From assembly GCA_030649335.1 (NCBI GenBank), contig JAUSLL010000082.1, positions 1-54,602 of the forward strand: 54,602 bases of DNA, given 5' to 3'. Shown here one piece after another: positions 25,063-34,527 of the stretch. A program made the position numbers and the translations under genes. Position 1 is the first letter of the stretch, and each line of letters begins with the position of its first letter. The notes under the pieces are model-generated. The model worked only from the letters and a program-made list of their open reading frames with translations. It was not told the origin of the DNA and did no database searches. The DNA is from Parvibaculum sp. (lineage in GTDB: Bacteria; Pseudomonadota; Alphaproteobacteria; Parvibaculales; Parvibaculaceae).

Positions 25063-25683
25063 TCAGGCCGACTGCGCCACGCCCCAATAGTTGAAACCCG
25101 CAAAACGCGGCGTCGAGGGCAGATACATGGATTCAAGTTTGTCGATCTTGAAGCCAGAGCCTTCAATGATCGTGTCGATCTTGCGGTTGAGATTGCAACC
25201 GCCGAACAACACCTTCCACACCGGATTGACGCGGTTTTGCGTCTTCGCCACATCGGCGTCGGGCGCCGCACCATGTTCGCAAAACACAAGCTTGCCGCCC
25301 GGCTTCAGCACACGACGCATGCCGGCGAGCGCCTGCATGGGATCGGGAATGGTGCAGAGACTATAGGTGACGAGCACCGTATCGACGCTGGCGTCCGCAA
25401 GCGGGATCTGCTCACCTGGCAGGCCGATAAATTCGACAGGAAAATCAACGCCCTTGGCCCGTTCGCCCGCAAGCTTCCACGACCGCTCGGACGGATCGAG
25501 GCCGATCACCTTGGTGACTTTGGAAGCGTCGTAATAAGGCAGGTTGAAGCCCGTGCCGATGCCGATTTCGAGCACCGTGCCCTCGCACATGGGCACAACC
25601 TTCTTGCGCTGATAGGTGACAGGCTTAGTGCCGCAAGCGCAGTTAATGATATGCGGTACTACAAACTTTTCGTATAGGCCCAT
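25063..25683 (-). CDS. UbiE/METTL7-like class I methyltransferase
   Basis: The 206-aa product has motif I VLEIGIGTGFNLPYYD (about residues 37-52), GLDPSERSWKLA, LVTYSLCTIPDP (motif IV) and LKPGGKLVFCEHG. The pattern LEIGIGTGFNLPYY with an N-terminal YEKFVVPHIINCACG resembles the METTL7-like group of alkyl thiol or lipid methyltransferases. Substrate unknown. It stands alone, transcribed away from the LysE-type gene's downstream end. Confidence 0.85.
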   Translation of the reverse strand: MGLYEKFVVPHIINCACGTKPVTYQRKKVVPMCEGTVLEIGIGTGFNLPYYDASKVTKVIGLDPSERSWKLAGERAKGVDFPVEFIGLPGEQIPLADASVDTVLVTYSLCTIPDPMQALAGMRRVLKPGGKLVFCEHGAAPDADVAKTQNRVNPVWKVLFGGCNLNRKIDTIIEGSGFKIDKLESMYLPSTPRFAGFNYWGVAQSA

Positions 25684-25734
25684 GATCGTCCCTCCCGGTT
25701 TTCAACGAGTATAGAACCGGTGCGCGGCGCGGCG

Positions 25735-26331
25735 CTATCGCAACATTGGCCAAAGGGTGAGGACCAGCGCAACGCCCATCGCGATGTTGAACCATTTGAG
25801 TCGCACGGGATCACTCAGGAAATCACGCAAGATCACGCCGAAACCCGTCCAGATGGAGACACAGGGCAGATTAACCGCGGCATAGGCACCGGAGATGAAC
25901 AGGACGGAGGCGACCGGCAATTGCGGATTGGTGTAAACCGCCATGCTGGTGACCGCCATGACCCAGGCCTTGGGATTGACCCATTGAAAGGCCGCCGCCT
26001 CGATGAACCTCATGGGCCGTGCCGTCGCGCCCGTCTTGTCCGCGAATGAACGCGTCATCGCGATGCGCCACGCGAGATAGAGCAGATAGAGCCCGCCCGC
26101 GACTTTGAGACCGAGATGCAATGCGGGAAACGCGGTGAGCACCGCCCCCAGACCAAAGCCCACACCGAGCAATAGCGAGATGAACCCCGCGCCTATCCCC
26201 AGCATATGCGGAATGCTGCGGCGGAAACCGAAGTTCACACCGGATGACATCAACATGAGATTATTGGGTCCGGGCGTGACCGAAGTCACAAAAGCAAAGC
26301 CCACCAATGTCAGCAGCAATTCGATGGACAT
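25735..26331 (-). CDS. LysE/RhtB-family exporter
   Basis: This is an inner-membrane amino acid exporter of 198 aa with six predicted helices. The family signature TSVTPGPNNLMLMSSGVNFG is at about residues 16-35. I use ATG 26331; the preceding GTG at 26337 would add two residues. The stop region is 51 bp from the start of the methyltransferase gene. The exported substrate cannot be read from sequence. Confidence 0.88.
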   Translation of the reverse strand: MSIELLLTLVGFAFVTSVTPGPNNLMLMSSGVNFGFRRSIPHMLGIGAGFISLLLGVGFGLGAVLTAFPALHLGLKVAGGLYLLYLAWRIAMTRSFADKTGATARPMRFIEAAAFQWVNPKAWVMAVTSMAVYTNPQLPVASVLFISGAYAAVNLPCVSIWTGFGVILRDFLSDPVRLKWFNIAMGVALVLTLWPMLR

Positions 26332-26358
26332 GCTCACCCGTTCAAGTGACAGAGGCCG

Positions 26359-27219
26359 CTAGCGCCACTCCGAAACGCCGAACCGCAACAGCCGATCGCC
26401 ACTGACAGGACCGAGCGTGCGACCACGGCCCTTGAGGGCGAAGGCCGCGACCTGAAACTGACGCTTTTCGCGCAAAGCCGTCGCCTGCTTCATGCCGCGC
26501 GACAGCGTTTCCCAGATATCCTCAGGTGGGATCAGCCCCTCGGCGATGCAATGGTCGCGACCGGAAAAAGCCTGCGCGACCAGCGGGTCCGCGATGCGGC
26601 GGCGATCCACCCGCGCCCCGCGCCATGTCATCGCGTCAGCGAGCGCTGTCGCGACGAGTGACGCGAGCGCCGCACTGGCACTTTGAGCGGCAACAAGATC
26701 AGCGACACCCCTGCCCGGGAAGGCCCGCGTCGCACCGGCAAGCGCCACCCCGCCCTCACCTGTCTGAGCCCCGAGCGCGGCCACAAACTCGCCCGAGACC
26801 TGCGGCATGGCCGCGATCAGCGACGGCGCGAGGGGTGCAACAATGTGAAAGGCAAGCGCATCGCCAAGCGCCACCGAGGCAAAAGTGATCTGTGATACGG
26901 ATCGCATAGCGGCGAGCACCGCATCGCAAATCGCGCCGGGCAAAGCGACAAGCAACGGCGGCAGAGGTGCAGCACCGAGGCTTTGCGCAAATCCCCGCGC
27001 GCGCTCAAGCACAGCCCGCGCCGCCGCTCCGCGCGGCAACACATCGAACGAATTCCGCGCCAACAATTCAGCGTCAGACATGAGACTGCCCGCTATGTCG
27101 CGCACAGCGTCCATGCCCGCGTCGAGCGCCGCATGGGCATCCGGTCCGGCGGCGGTGAGGCGCACCAGACCCGGCCAGATTTCAAAGGATTTTTCAACAT
27201 AAGCATCAAGAGCCAACAT
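26359..27219 (-). CDS. unrecognised alanine-rich 286-aa protein
   Basis: I do not recognise this protein. It is rich in Ala, Leu and Arg with no signal peptide, no clear membrane helix and no motif I can name. Visible landmarks are LLARNSFDVLPRGAAARAV in the N-terminal third, a central FHIVAPLAPSLIAAMPQVSGE, and ADPLVAQAFSGRDHCIAEGL near the C-terminus. Codon use fits the neighbours and the frame is uninterrupted, so it is probably real. It ends 27 bp before the LysE-type start on the same strand and is divergent from the CMD-family gene. Confidence 0.6.
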   Translation of the reverse strand: MLALDAYVEKSFEIWPGLVRLTAAGPDAHAALDAGMDAVRDIAGSLMSDAELLARNSFDVLPRGAAARAVLERARGFAQSLGAAPLPPLLVALPGAICDAVLAAMRSVSQITFASVALGDALAFHIVAPLAPSLIAAMPQVSGEFVAALGAQTGEGGVALAGATRAFPGRGVADLVAAQSASAALASLVATALADAMTWRGARVDRRRIADPLVAQAFSGRDHCIAEGLIPPEDIWETLSRGMKQATALREKRQFQVAAFALKGRGRTLGPVSGDRLLRFGVSEWR

Positions 27220-27311
27220 GACACTTTTGTCCCAAGAGAAAATTGATTTGTCCAGTCACAGAAGCTGGTTCCCGCGCGTCTTGATCGCAGAAATCCACAC
27301 AGGAGAGCAAA

Positions 27312-27818
27312 ATGAAACAGCGCATCAACACTTATCAGCTCGCAGGCGACGCCATCGGCAAACTGGTGGGCCTGCACGAAAGCCTGACGACCTCGTTTGA
27401 CCACAATTTGCGTCACCTGATCGACATCCGCGTGTCACTGATGAACGACTGTCAGTTCTGCCTCAATATGCACTCCAAGGAAGCGCTCGACGGCGGCGAC
27501 GGTGAGGCGCGTGTCGCGGCGCTCAAACACTGGCAGAACTCGGACCTGTTCGACGCCCGCGAAAAGGCAGCGCTGGCCTGGGCCGATGTGCTGACGCGGA
27601 CAGGATCGCAAGCCGAGATCGACGCGGTTTACGGCGATCTCGCCGCGCATTTCAGCAAGGAAGAGATCGGACTGATGACCGTGGTGGTCGGGCATATCAA
27701 CGCGTGGAACCGGATCGGGATTGCATCCTACGTGCATTTATTTTCGGGGCCTCGTCCTTCGAGACGGACCTCCCGTCCTCCTCAGGATGAGGGTTTTAAA
27801 AACAAGTCCTCATCCTGA
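27312..27818 (+). CDS. carboxymuconolactone decarboxylase-family (AhpD-like) protein
   Basis: The 168-aa product has the AhpD/CMD helical fold with the redox pair CQFC (Cys47, Cys50) and His54, the arrangement of alkylhydroperoxidase-like members. A peroxidase or thiol-redox role is therefore likelier than true decarboxylation. An AGGAGAG ribosome site precedes the ATG. The last 23 codons (from about residue 146) lie inside a palindromic repeat element, giving a basic, disordered tail (GPRPSRRTSRPP) that is not part of the family. Confidence 0.88.
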   Translation: MKQRINTYQLAGDAIGKLVGLHESLTTSFDHNLRHLIDIRVSLMNDCQFCLNMHSKEALDGGDGEARVAALKHWQNSDLFDAREKAALAWADVLTRTGSQAEIDAVYGDLAAHFSKEEIGLMTVVVGHINAWNRIGIASYVHLFSGPRPSRRTSRPPQDEGFKNKSSS

Positions 27819-27850
27819 GGAGGCGTTCTTACCCGTCTCGAAGGATGGCC
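27748..27850. repeat. palindromic intergenic repeat element, type 1
   Basis: The outer arms GGCCTCGTCCTTCGAGACGG (27748-27767) and 27833-27850 are complementary with one small bulge. The inner arms CCTCCTCAGGATGAGG (27777-27792) and 27808-27823 are a perfect 16-bp palindrome. The sequence resembles short dispersed palindromes common in alphaproteobacterial genomes. It fills the space between two convergent genes and forms the 3' end of the CMD-family frame. Confidence 0.85.
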
Positions 27851-27852
27851 TC

Positions 27853-28233
27853 CTATTCCACCACCCGCACGTCCTGATCGGTCTGGAACACCGACTCCTG
27901 ATGGAAGCGCTTGACGTAAGCCGCCTTGATCCCTGCAATCGCTCGTGTATTTTCATCCGTTATCGGATGAACAATCACCAACACCTTGGTCCGCTCTGAA
28001 ATAATCACCGCATTGGCATCACGCCACTGGCCTCGGCCATCAAGTACCGTGAAGCCGTCGGGGAACTTCGGCGTCACATCGCGGGTGAGAAAATCTTGCC
28101 ATTGCGCTTCTTCGACCTGTCCGCCGTCGGGGCGCGACAGGCCGAAATAGAGCGTCGATTGCACCATGTCGCCCGCAAAAGCGGGGACAAGTCCGGCCAA
28201 AATAAATAGGAACGCGAATAATCCCCGACGCAT
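27853..28233 (-). CDS. DUF3574 secreted protein
   Basis: This 126-aa protein has a signal peptide (about residues 1-20, FILAGLVPAFAG). The mature part matches the DUF3574 family: STLYFGLSRPDGG, WQDFLTRDVTPKFPDGFTVL, GRGQWRD and ERTKVLVIVH. Function of the family is unknown. ATG 28233 has a GGAGGGG ribosome site; the frame continues upstream to 28407 without sense. Its stop abuts the type 1 repeat. Confidence 0.85.
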   Translation of the reverse strand: MRRGLFAFLFILAGLVPAFAGDMVQSTLYFGLSRPDGGQVEEAQWQDFLTRDVTPKFPDGFTVLDGRGQWRDANAVIISERTKVLVIVHPITDENTRAIAGIKAAYVKRFHQESVFQTDQDVRVVE

Positions 28234-28313
28234 GACCCCTCCAGCGTGACACGCCAGAGTGGCGGGAGATTTCCCCGCTTGCAAGAGGTCAGACCGTACC
28301 CATTTCCAACAGT

Positions 28314-28637
28314 TCAGGCCGCAACGGCGAGCGCCACGGGCGCAATGCGCAGACGCAGGCCATTCATTTCGGGCGTGAAGATCAATTGGCAGGACAAGCG
28401 CGACCATTCATTGGCGTAATTTTGATCGAGCATGTCGAGTTCATCCTCGCGTGGCTCGTGCAGCTTTGCCGTCCATTCCAGATCAACCTCGACCTGACAA
28501 GTGCCGCAGGCGCAAGCGCCGCCGCATTCGGCGATGATCGGGAAACCGTGGTCGCGGATAATCTCCATCACGCGCCAGCCTTCAACGGCGTCGAGCCGCT
28601 GCTCGGTGCTGTCAGCACCGACAAGAATGATTTGCAT
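28314..28637 (-). CDS. adrenodoxin-type 2Fe-2S ferredoxin (a)
   Basis: The 107-aa product has the cluster ligands Cys38, Cys44, Cys47 (CGGACACGTC, the C-x5-C-x2-C spacing) and Cys83 (RLSCQL), defining the adrenodoxin class. It lies 51 bp downstream of a ferredoxin-NADP reductase gene on the same strand, so the pair could feed electrons to a P450 or another oxygenase encoded elsewhere. Its tail ends in an Ala/Val-rich stretch. Confidence 0.9.
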   Translation of the reverse strand: MQIILVGADSTEQRLDAVEGWRVMEIIRDHGFPIIAECGGACACGTCQVEVDLEWTAKLHEPREDELDMLDQNYANEWSRLSCQLIFTPEMNGLRLRIAPVALAVAA

Positions 28638-28688
28638 GTTGTTTACTCACTGATCGGGGAGAAATCAGTTCCGGCAGAAGACTCAGCG

Positions 28689-29756
<1,068 letters not shown>

Positions 29757-29978
29757 TTATTTATCCGATTTCACAAAATACGCTGCATATATAGGTCGGC
29801 CTTTCGCCAACGCCAAGTGGAAACTCACATTTTTTGCAGCCAATTTGCCTTGGCAGATGGTCACACCCAGCATTTCTGCGGGTGACATTCGCGCGGCAGT
29901 CCCTATTTTATGGCAATGCAGCATCCCCCGCTGCCACCGGCCCGAAACAAGCGCCCGCAACAAGCGAAAGCCAGTCAC

Positions 29979-30281
29979 ATGGTCAAATGTCACACGATGG
30001 CGGAAGTCCGCAGCGAAATTGACCGGATCGACCGTGCGCTGGTGAAATTGCTGGCCGAGCGCCTGACCTATATCGAACAGGCGGGCCACATCAAGGGCGA
30101 GCGCAGCGCGGTCCGCGACGACGCCCGCATCGAGGATGTGGTGGAAAAAGTGGTGGCCGCCGCCGAACCCAACGGCCTGCCCCGCGCCTTCGCCGAACCG
30201 CTCTGGCGGCTCCTCATCGAAAAGTCGATTGAGCACGAATTCACGGTGTTCGACGCCAAGGCGGAAAAGAAGTCGGCCTGA
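29979..30281 (+). CDS. chorismate mutase, AroQ type
   Basis: The enzyme converts chorismate to prephenate for Phe/Tyr synthesis. The product is a small all-helical protein with the family pattern EVRSEIDRIDRALVKLLAER, an Arg at the first helix, and HIKGER...RDDARIEDVV, where Lys and Arg line the active site. I use ATG 29979 (100 aa). An ATG at 29910 is in frame but adds a Pro-rich stretch unlike the family. It is convergent with the HD gene, 7 bp apart. Confidence 0.88.
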   Translation: MVKCHTMAEVRSEIDRIDRALVKLLAERLTYIEQAGHIKGERSAVRDDARIEDVVEKVVAAAEPNGLPRAFAEPLWRLLIEKSIEHEFTVFDAKAEKKSA

Positions 30282-30288
30282 GCCGACC

Positions 30289-31014
30289 TCACTCCCTGAA
30301 GGGCGCGGCCTCGATCATATCGGTGAAGCCGAAGCCGACGAGGCCCGCGATGTTGCAATGAGGCTTGCGGGCGACCTGATCTTTCAGCAAGGGCACAAAG
30401 CCCTGTTTGAAACCGAGACGCGGCCAAGCTTCGATGATGCGCTGAACGTCGCGCTTCTCGAAATCATAAAGACGCAAGCCCGCCACATCGACTCCGGTGC
30501 CGTAGTGGCAAAGCTGCACCTCCGGCGCGCCGCGCGAGGCGACACCGATAGAGGCGTGAAGCGCAATCGCCTCATGCACGAGGTCGGCACGCTGATTGTC
30601 CACGCCCTGCCCGACGAGAAAATCCCGCGCCGCTTTCGCGCCCTGTAATTCGAACGGCTGATCGGGCCCGTCGAATTTCTCGACCAAGCCGAGGTCGTGC
30701 ATGGCGGCAGCGAGAAACAACAACTCACGGTCAAACTTCAAACCATCGCGCCGCCCGAGCGCCGCGCCGAATGCATAAGCGCGAAGCCCGTGATTGAGCA
30801 AAAAGCCCGGCGAGGTTTCAGCAACAAGCTCCACGGCCTTGCGCGCCAAAGCACTGTCGGGGATAGCAATATCACTCTCCTCCAAATGCGCCATGCGGCG
30901 CAGGCCCCATGAATGCGCGACGCGGCGGAGCATGGCTTGCGACTGCACCTTCATCAGACGCGAGGCGAGCAACCATGAAGGTGGCTTAGCGCGCGTTGTC
31001 GTAAGGCGGCTCAT
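30289..31014 (-). CDS. HD-domain phosphohydrolase-like protein
   Basis: The 241-aa product has an HD signature: His in LLNHGLRAYAFG, the HD pair in AAAMHDLGLVEKFDG, and a later His in AIALHASIG. The spacing resembles HD proteins of the cyanamide hydratase-like group. Start ATG 31014 overlaps the GST stop by 4 bp (ATGA); the longer frame to 31140 runs through the GST gene. Coupled with GST under the divergent TetR regulator. The substrate is unknown. Confidence 0.8.
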   Translation of the reverse strand: MSRLTTTRAKPPSWLLASRLMKVQSQAMLRRVAHSWGLRRMAHLEESDIAIPDSALARKAVELVAETSPGFLLNHGLRAYAFGAALGRRDGLKFDRELLFLAAAMHDLGLVEKFDGPDQPFELQGAKAARDFLVGQGVDNQRADLVHEAIALHASIGVASRGAPEVQLCHYGTGVDVAGLRLYDFEKRDVQRIIEAWPRLGFKQGFVPLLKDQVARKPHCNIAGLVGFGFTDMIEAAPFRE

Positions 31015-31643
31015 ACGCCTGCCCTCGCCAGCGCCAGCTCCTCGCCAAAGGCACGGGCTACAGCGGGCCGCGCCATCAACCGCTCGTAATAGGTTTTGAG
31101 CACCGGCCACGGCGCGAGATCGACACCCGCAATGGGGCAAAGCGTGAGCACGAAAAACACATAGGCGTCGGCGACGGAATAACCACTTTCGAGCATATAG
31201 TCGCGGGCTTCGAGTTCGCGCGCGAGCAGCGCAAGTTTCATCGGCGCAAACACCTCGCGTGCATGTTGCTTGGCTTCCTGCGGTGTCGTCGGATCAAGAA
31301 TTTGCGCGAGGATCAGCTTGTGCAATTCGGTGGCGATGAAATTCAAGGCCGACTGGAGCTTATAGCGGTCGGCTGTGCCGGCGGGCGGTGCGAGTTTGGC
31401 GGTGGGCTTCAGATCCGCCACATATTGCAACACAGCGGCACCTTCGGTGAGGAGCGAGCCATCGTCGAGCCGCAAGGCGGGCACCTGCCCCTTGGGATTG
31501 ACTGCATAGTAATCCGATCCGTCTGGCAGCAATTTGGTCGAGAGCTTCACTTGATGGAAGCGCGTGGCCTCGCCTGCGCCGATCTCGTAAAGCGCAATCC
31601 GCGTAGCCAGTGAACAGGCGAGTGGTACGAAATAGAGCTCCAT
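31011..31643 (-). CDS. glutathione S-transferase
   Basis: The 210-aa product has an N-terminal thioredoxin-fold domain (LYFVPLACSLATRIALYE; NPKGQVPALRLDDGSLLTEG, with the cis-Pro and the Glu-Gly of the glutathione site) and an all-helical C-terminal domain. The SLATRIAL segment is typical of beta-like bacterial GSTs. It is divergent from a TetR regulator with a shared palindromic region, so it is probably controlled by that regulator in response to a small molecule. Confidence 0.9.
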   Translation of the reverse strand: MELYFVPLACSLATRIALYEIGAGEATRFHQVKLSTKLLPDGSDYYAVNPKGQVPALRLDDGSLLTEGAAVLQYVADLKPTAKLAPPAGTADRYKLQSALNFIATELHKLILAQILDPTTPQEAKQHAREVFAPMKLALLARELEARDYMLESGYSVADAYVFFVLTLCPIAGVDLAPWPVLKTYYERLMARPAVARAFGEELALARAGV

Positions 31644-31669
31644 GAGGGCGTCTCCTGCTTCGGGTTGTT

Positions 31670-31738
31670 TTTTGTACTGATCCGCACAATAATGATCCGA
31701 AGCGACTCGTCAATCATTTTTTGCGAAACAGTACAAAA
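31670..31738. promoter_or_regulatory. dyad in the GST/tetR divergent promoter
   Basis: TTTTGTACTG (31670-31679) and CAGTACAAAA (31729-31738) are perfect 10-bp inverted arms 49 bp apart in the 94-bp gap. The right arm touches the tetR ATG. They are plausible half or whole operators of the TetR protein. Confidence 0.5.
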
Positions 31739-32367
31739 TGTCAGAAGAAGCCCCCGCCCCCTCAAAAATACGAGGGCGGCCAAAGAGTTACGATCCCGAC
31801 CGCGCGCTCTGGGCGGCGCTGGAACAATTCTGGGGAGGTGGCTATGCCGCCACGTCGCTCGACGCACTGGCCGCCTCAACCGGCATGAACCGCCCGAGCC
31901 TCTACGCGGCCTTCGGCGACAAGAAGGCGCTCTATCTCAAAGCACTCGCCCGCTTTACCGAGGAAATGCGCGCTGCCCTTGGCCGCGACCTCTATGCGCA
32001 TGACGATGTGGCCACCGCGCTGACCCAGTTTTACGCGGGCGCGCTCGACTTCTACCTGACCGGACCCGACGGCCCGCGCGGCTGCTTTGCCATTTGCACC
32101 GCGACCGCGGAAGCCGCCAATGACGCGGACATCCGCACCTCGCTGGAGATCATTCTGAAAGAAATTGACGAGGGGATCGAAGCGCGGCTCAAGCGCGCGC
32201 AGAGCATCGGCCAGATCGATGCCGACGCCGACACGGGCGCATTGGCACAGCTCGCCGCCGCAACATTGCACAGCCTCGCCGTGCGATCACGCGCAGGCGA
32301 GAGCCGTGAAACGCTGGAGAAGCTGGCGTCTCAGGCCGTCAAAGTGATCGCGCCGAAGCGCAAATAA
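31738..32367 (+). CDS. TetR-family transcriptional regulator
   Basis: The 209-aa product has an N-terminal TetR helix-turn-helix (about residues 18-65, with GGYAATSLDALAASTGMNRPS and SLYAAFGDKKALYLKAL) and a helical ligand-binding domain. It is divergently oriented to the GST-HD operon, the classic layout for local autoregulated control. The upstream protein starts RGRPKSYD, common in this family. Confidence 0.9.
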   Translation: MSEEAPAPSKIRGRPKSYDPDRALWAALEQFWGGGYAATSLDALAASTGMNRPSLYAAFGDKKALYLKALARFTEEMRAALGRDLYAHDDVATALTQFYAGALDFYLTGPDGPRGCFAICTATAEAANDADIRTSLEIILKEIDEGIEARLKRAQSIGQIDADADTGALAQLAAATLHSLAVRSRAGESRETLEKLASQAVKVIAPKRK

Positions 32368-32382
32368 CGGGAAATATAAAGC

Positions 32383-32841
<459 letters not shown>

Positions 32842-32859
32842 TCAGGTTTCGAGTGTTTC

Positions 32860-32892
32860 CATGTCGAGGTCATGTCGAGGGTACGTCGAGGT
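32860..32892. repeat. three tandem 11-bp repeats upstream of the sulfatase
   Basis: CATGTCGAGGT, CATGTCGAGGG and TACGTCGAGGT follow one another at one helical turn, ending 75 bp before the sulfatase start. Iterated copies on one face of the helix suggest a regulator site. The rest of the gap 32704-32967 shows nothing else clear. Confidence 0.5.
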
Positions 32893-32967
32893 TCAACACG
32901 CGTTGCGCGAGCCGCACACTCCCCCCATAGTTTCGCGTCTAAACAACTAATCCTCGGGGAAACGGCC

Positions 32968-34494
32968 ATGAGCAAACCGCTCGACATTATTTTTATCACC
33001 GCCGACCAGTGGCGCGGCGACTGTTTGTCGCGCCTCGGCCACCCGATGGTCAAAACCCCCCATCTCGACGCGCTGGCCGCCGAGGGCGTGCACTTCAAAC
33101 GCCACTACGCAAACGCCGTGCCCTGCGGGCCGAGCCGCGCCTCGCTGCACACCGGCATGTACTTGCAAAACCACCGCTCCGGCACCAACGGCACACCGCT
33201 CGACGCGCGCCACACCAATTGGGCAAAGGAAGTGGGCGCGGCGGGCTACGACCCCGTGCTCTTCGGCTACACAGACACAAGCCAGGACCCGCGCGACACC
33301 GACCCCGACAACCCCTGGCTGCTGACCTATGAAGGCCCGCTCCCCGGCATCCGCCCCGTCTGCATGTTCGGCTCATGGCCCACACAATGGGTCGAATATC
33401 TCAAAGCCAAAGGCTACGAGACACCCGAGGATATCCGCTTTGCCTATGGCATGCGCGAAGCCGGACCGGACTACGAAGACGGCGCGGCCCACCCGAAGCC
33501 CCTCATTTATCCGCAGACGGATGATGATACATCCTTCCTCGTCAACCGCCTGATCGAATATATCGACAGCACCGACAAACCCTTCGTCGCCCACGCTTCA
33601 TTCCTGCGCCCCCACCCGCCCTTCGTCGCGCCCGAACCCTTTAACGCCATGTATGACCCCGAAGACGTACCGGGTTTTGCGCGGCACGCGACACCGGCAG
33701 AAGACGGCGCGCAACACCCGTGGCTCGCACAGCAACTATCCAAAAAGCTCTACCGCGCGCCCGCCAATGAAAAGAAACTCCGCCGGTTGAAGGCGGTCTA
33801 TTACGGCCTCATGTCCCTCGTCGATCACGAGATCGGCCGCCTCGTCGCTCATCTCAAAGCGAGCGGCCGCTGGGACCGGACGATGATCATTTTCACCTCC
33901 GACCACGGCGAGCAAATGGGCGACCATTGGCTGCTCGGCAAATGCGGCTATTTCGACGCCTCCTACCAGATCCCGCTGATCATCCGCGACCCGCGCAAGG
34001 CGGCAGACGGCACACGCGGCAAAACCGTGACGCGCTTCACCGAGAACATCGACATCATGCCGACCATGCTCGACACGCTGGGCCTCGCGACACCCGTGCA
34101 ATGCGACGGCGCGAGCCTGCGCCCCTTCCTCGAAGGCAAGCCCGACCCGAAAAACTGGCGCAACGAAGCCCATTGGGAATATGACTTCCGCGACCCGACC
34201 GACGACGCCGACGAACGCGCGCTCGACCTGACGCTGCACCAATGCACGATGAACATCATCCGCAACGAGAAATGGAAATACGTCCACTTCACGAAACTGC
34301 CGCCGCTGCTGTTTGACCTCGAAAACGACCCGCAGGAATTCGTCAACCGCGCGGGCGATCCGGCATGTATGCCGGTGCTACTGGACATGACCCAAAAAAT
34401 GCTCTCATGGCGGATGAACCATGATGAACAGACTCTGACACATATTTCGTTGACGGATGATGGGCCGGTGGCGAGAGTGAGTAGGCGGTATTGA
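32968..34494 (+). CDS. sulfatase family hydrolase
   Basis: This 508-aa enzyme belongs to the alkaline phosphatase superfamily. The N-terminal metal site TADQWRGD (residues 11-18) is followed by CGPSR (53-57), in which Cys53 would be matured to formylglycine. Further on are TSDHGEQMGDHWLLGK (metal and catalytic residues) and a C-terminal arylsulfatase-like part. Phosphonate monoester or choline-sulfate-type substrates are possible. No signal peptide is seen, so it is probably cytoplasmic. A dedicated formylglycine-generating enzyme is not in the window. Confidence 0.9.
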   Translation: MSKPLDIIFITADQWRGDCLSRLGHPMVKTPHLDALAAEGVHFKRHYANAVPCGPSRASLHTGMYLQNHRSGTNGTPLDARHTNWAKEVGAAGYDPVLFGYTDTSQDPRDTDPDNPWLLTYEGPLPGIRPVCMFGSWPTQWVEYLKAKGYETPEDIRFAYGMREAGPDYEDGAAHPKPLIYPQTDDDTSFLVNRLIEYIDSTDKPFVAHASFLRPHPPFVAPEPFNAMYDPEDVPGFARHATPAEDGAQHPWLAQQLSKKLYRAPANEKKLRRLKAVYYGLMSLVDHEIGRLVAHLKASGRWDRTMIIFTSDHGEQMGDHWLLGKCGYFDASYQIPLIIRDPRKAADGTRGKTVTRFTENIDIMPTMLDTLGLATPVQCDGASLRPFLEGKPDPKNWRNEAHWEYDFRDPTDDADERALDLTLHQCTMNIIRNEKWKYVHFTKLPPLLFDLENDPQEFVNRAGDPACMPVLLDMTQKMLSWRMNHDEQTLTHISLTDDGPVARVSRRY

Positions 34495-34527
34495 ATTCAG
34501 CCACATCGACACACGCGGAAACCAAGC

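Noticed and set aside
27748..27850. CRISPR repeat or insertion sequence end
   Set aside because: There are no spaced repeat units and no transposase; it is a single palindromic element.
33736..34287. 183-aa minus-strand reading frame
   Set aside because: Antisense to the sulfatase; no start signal or recognisable domain.
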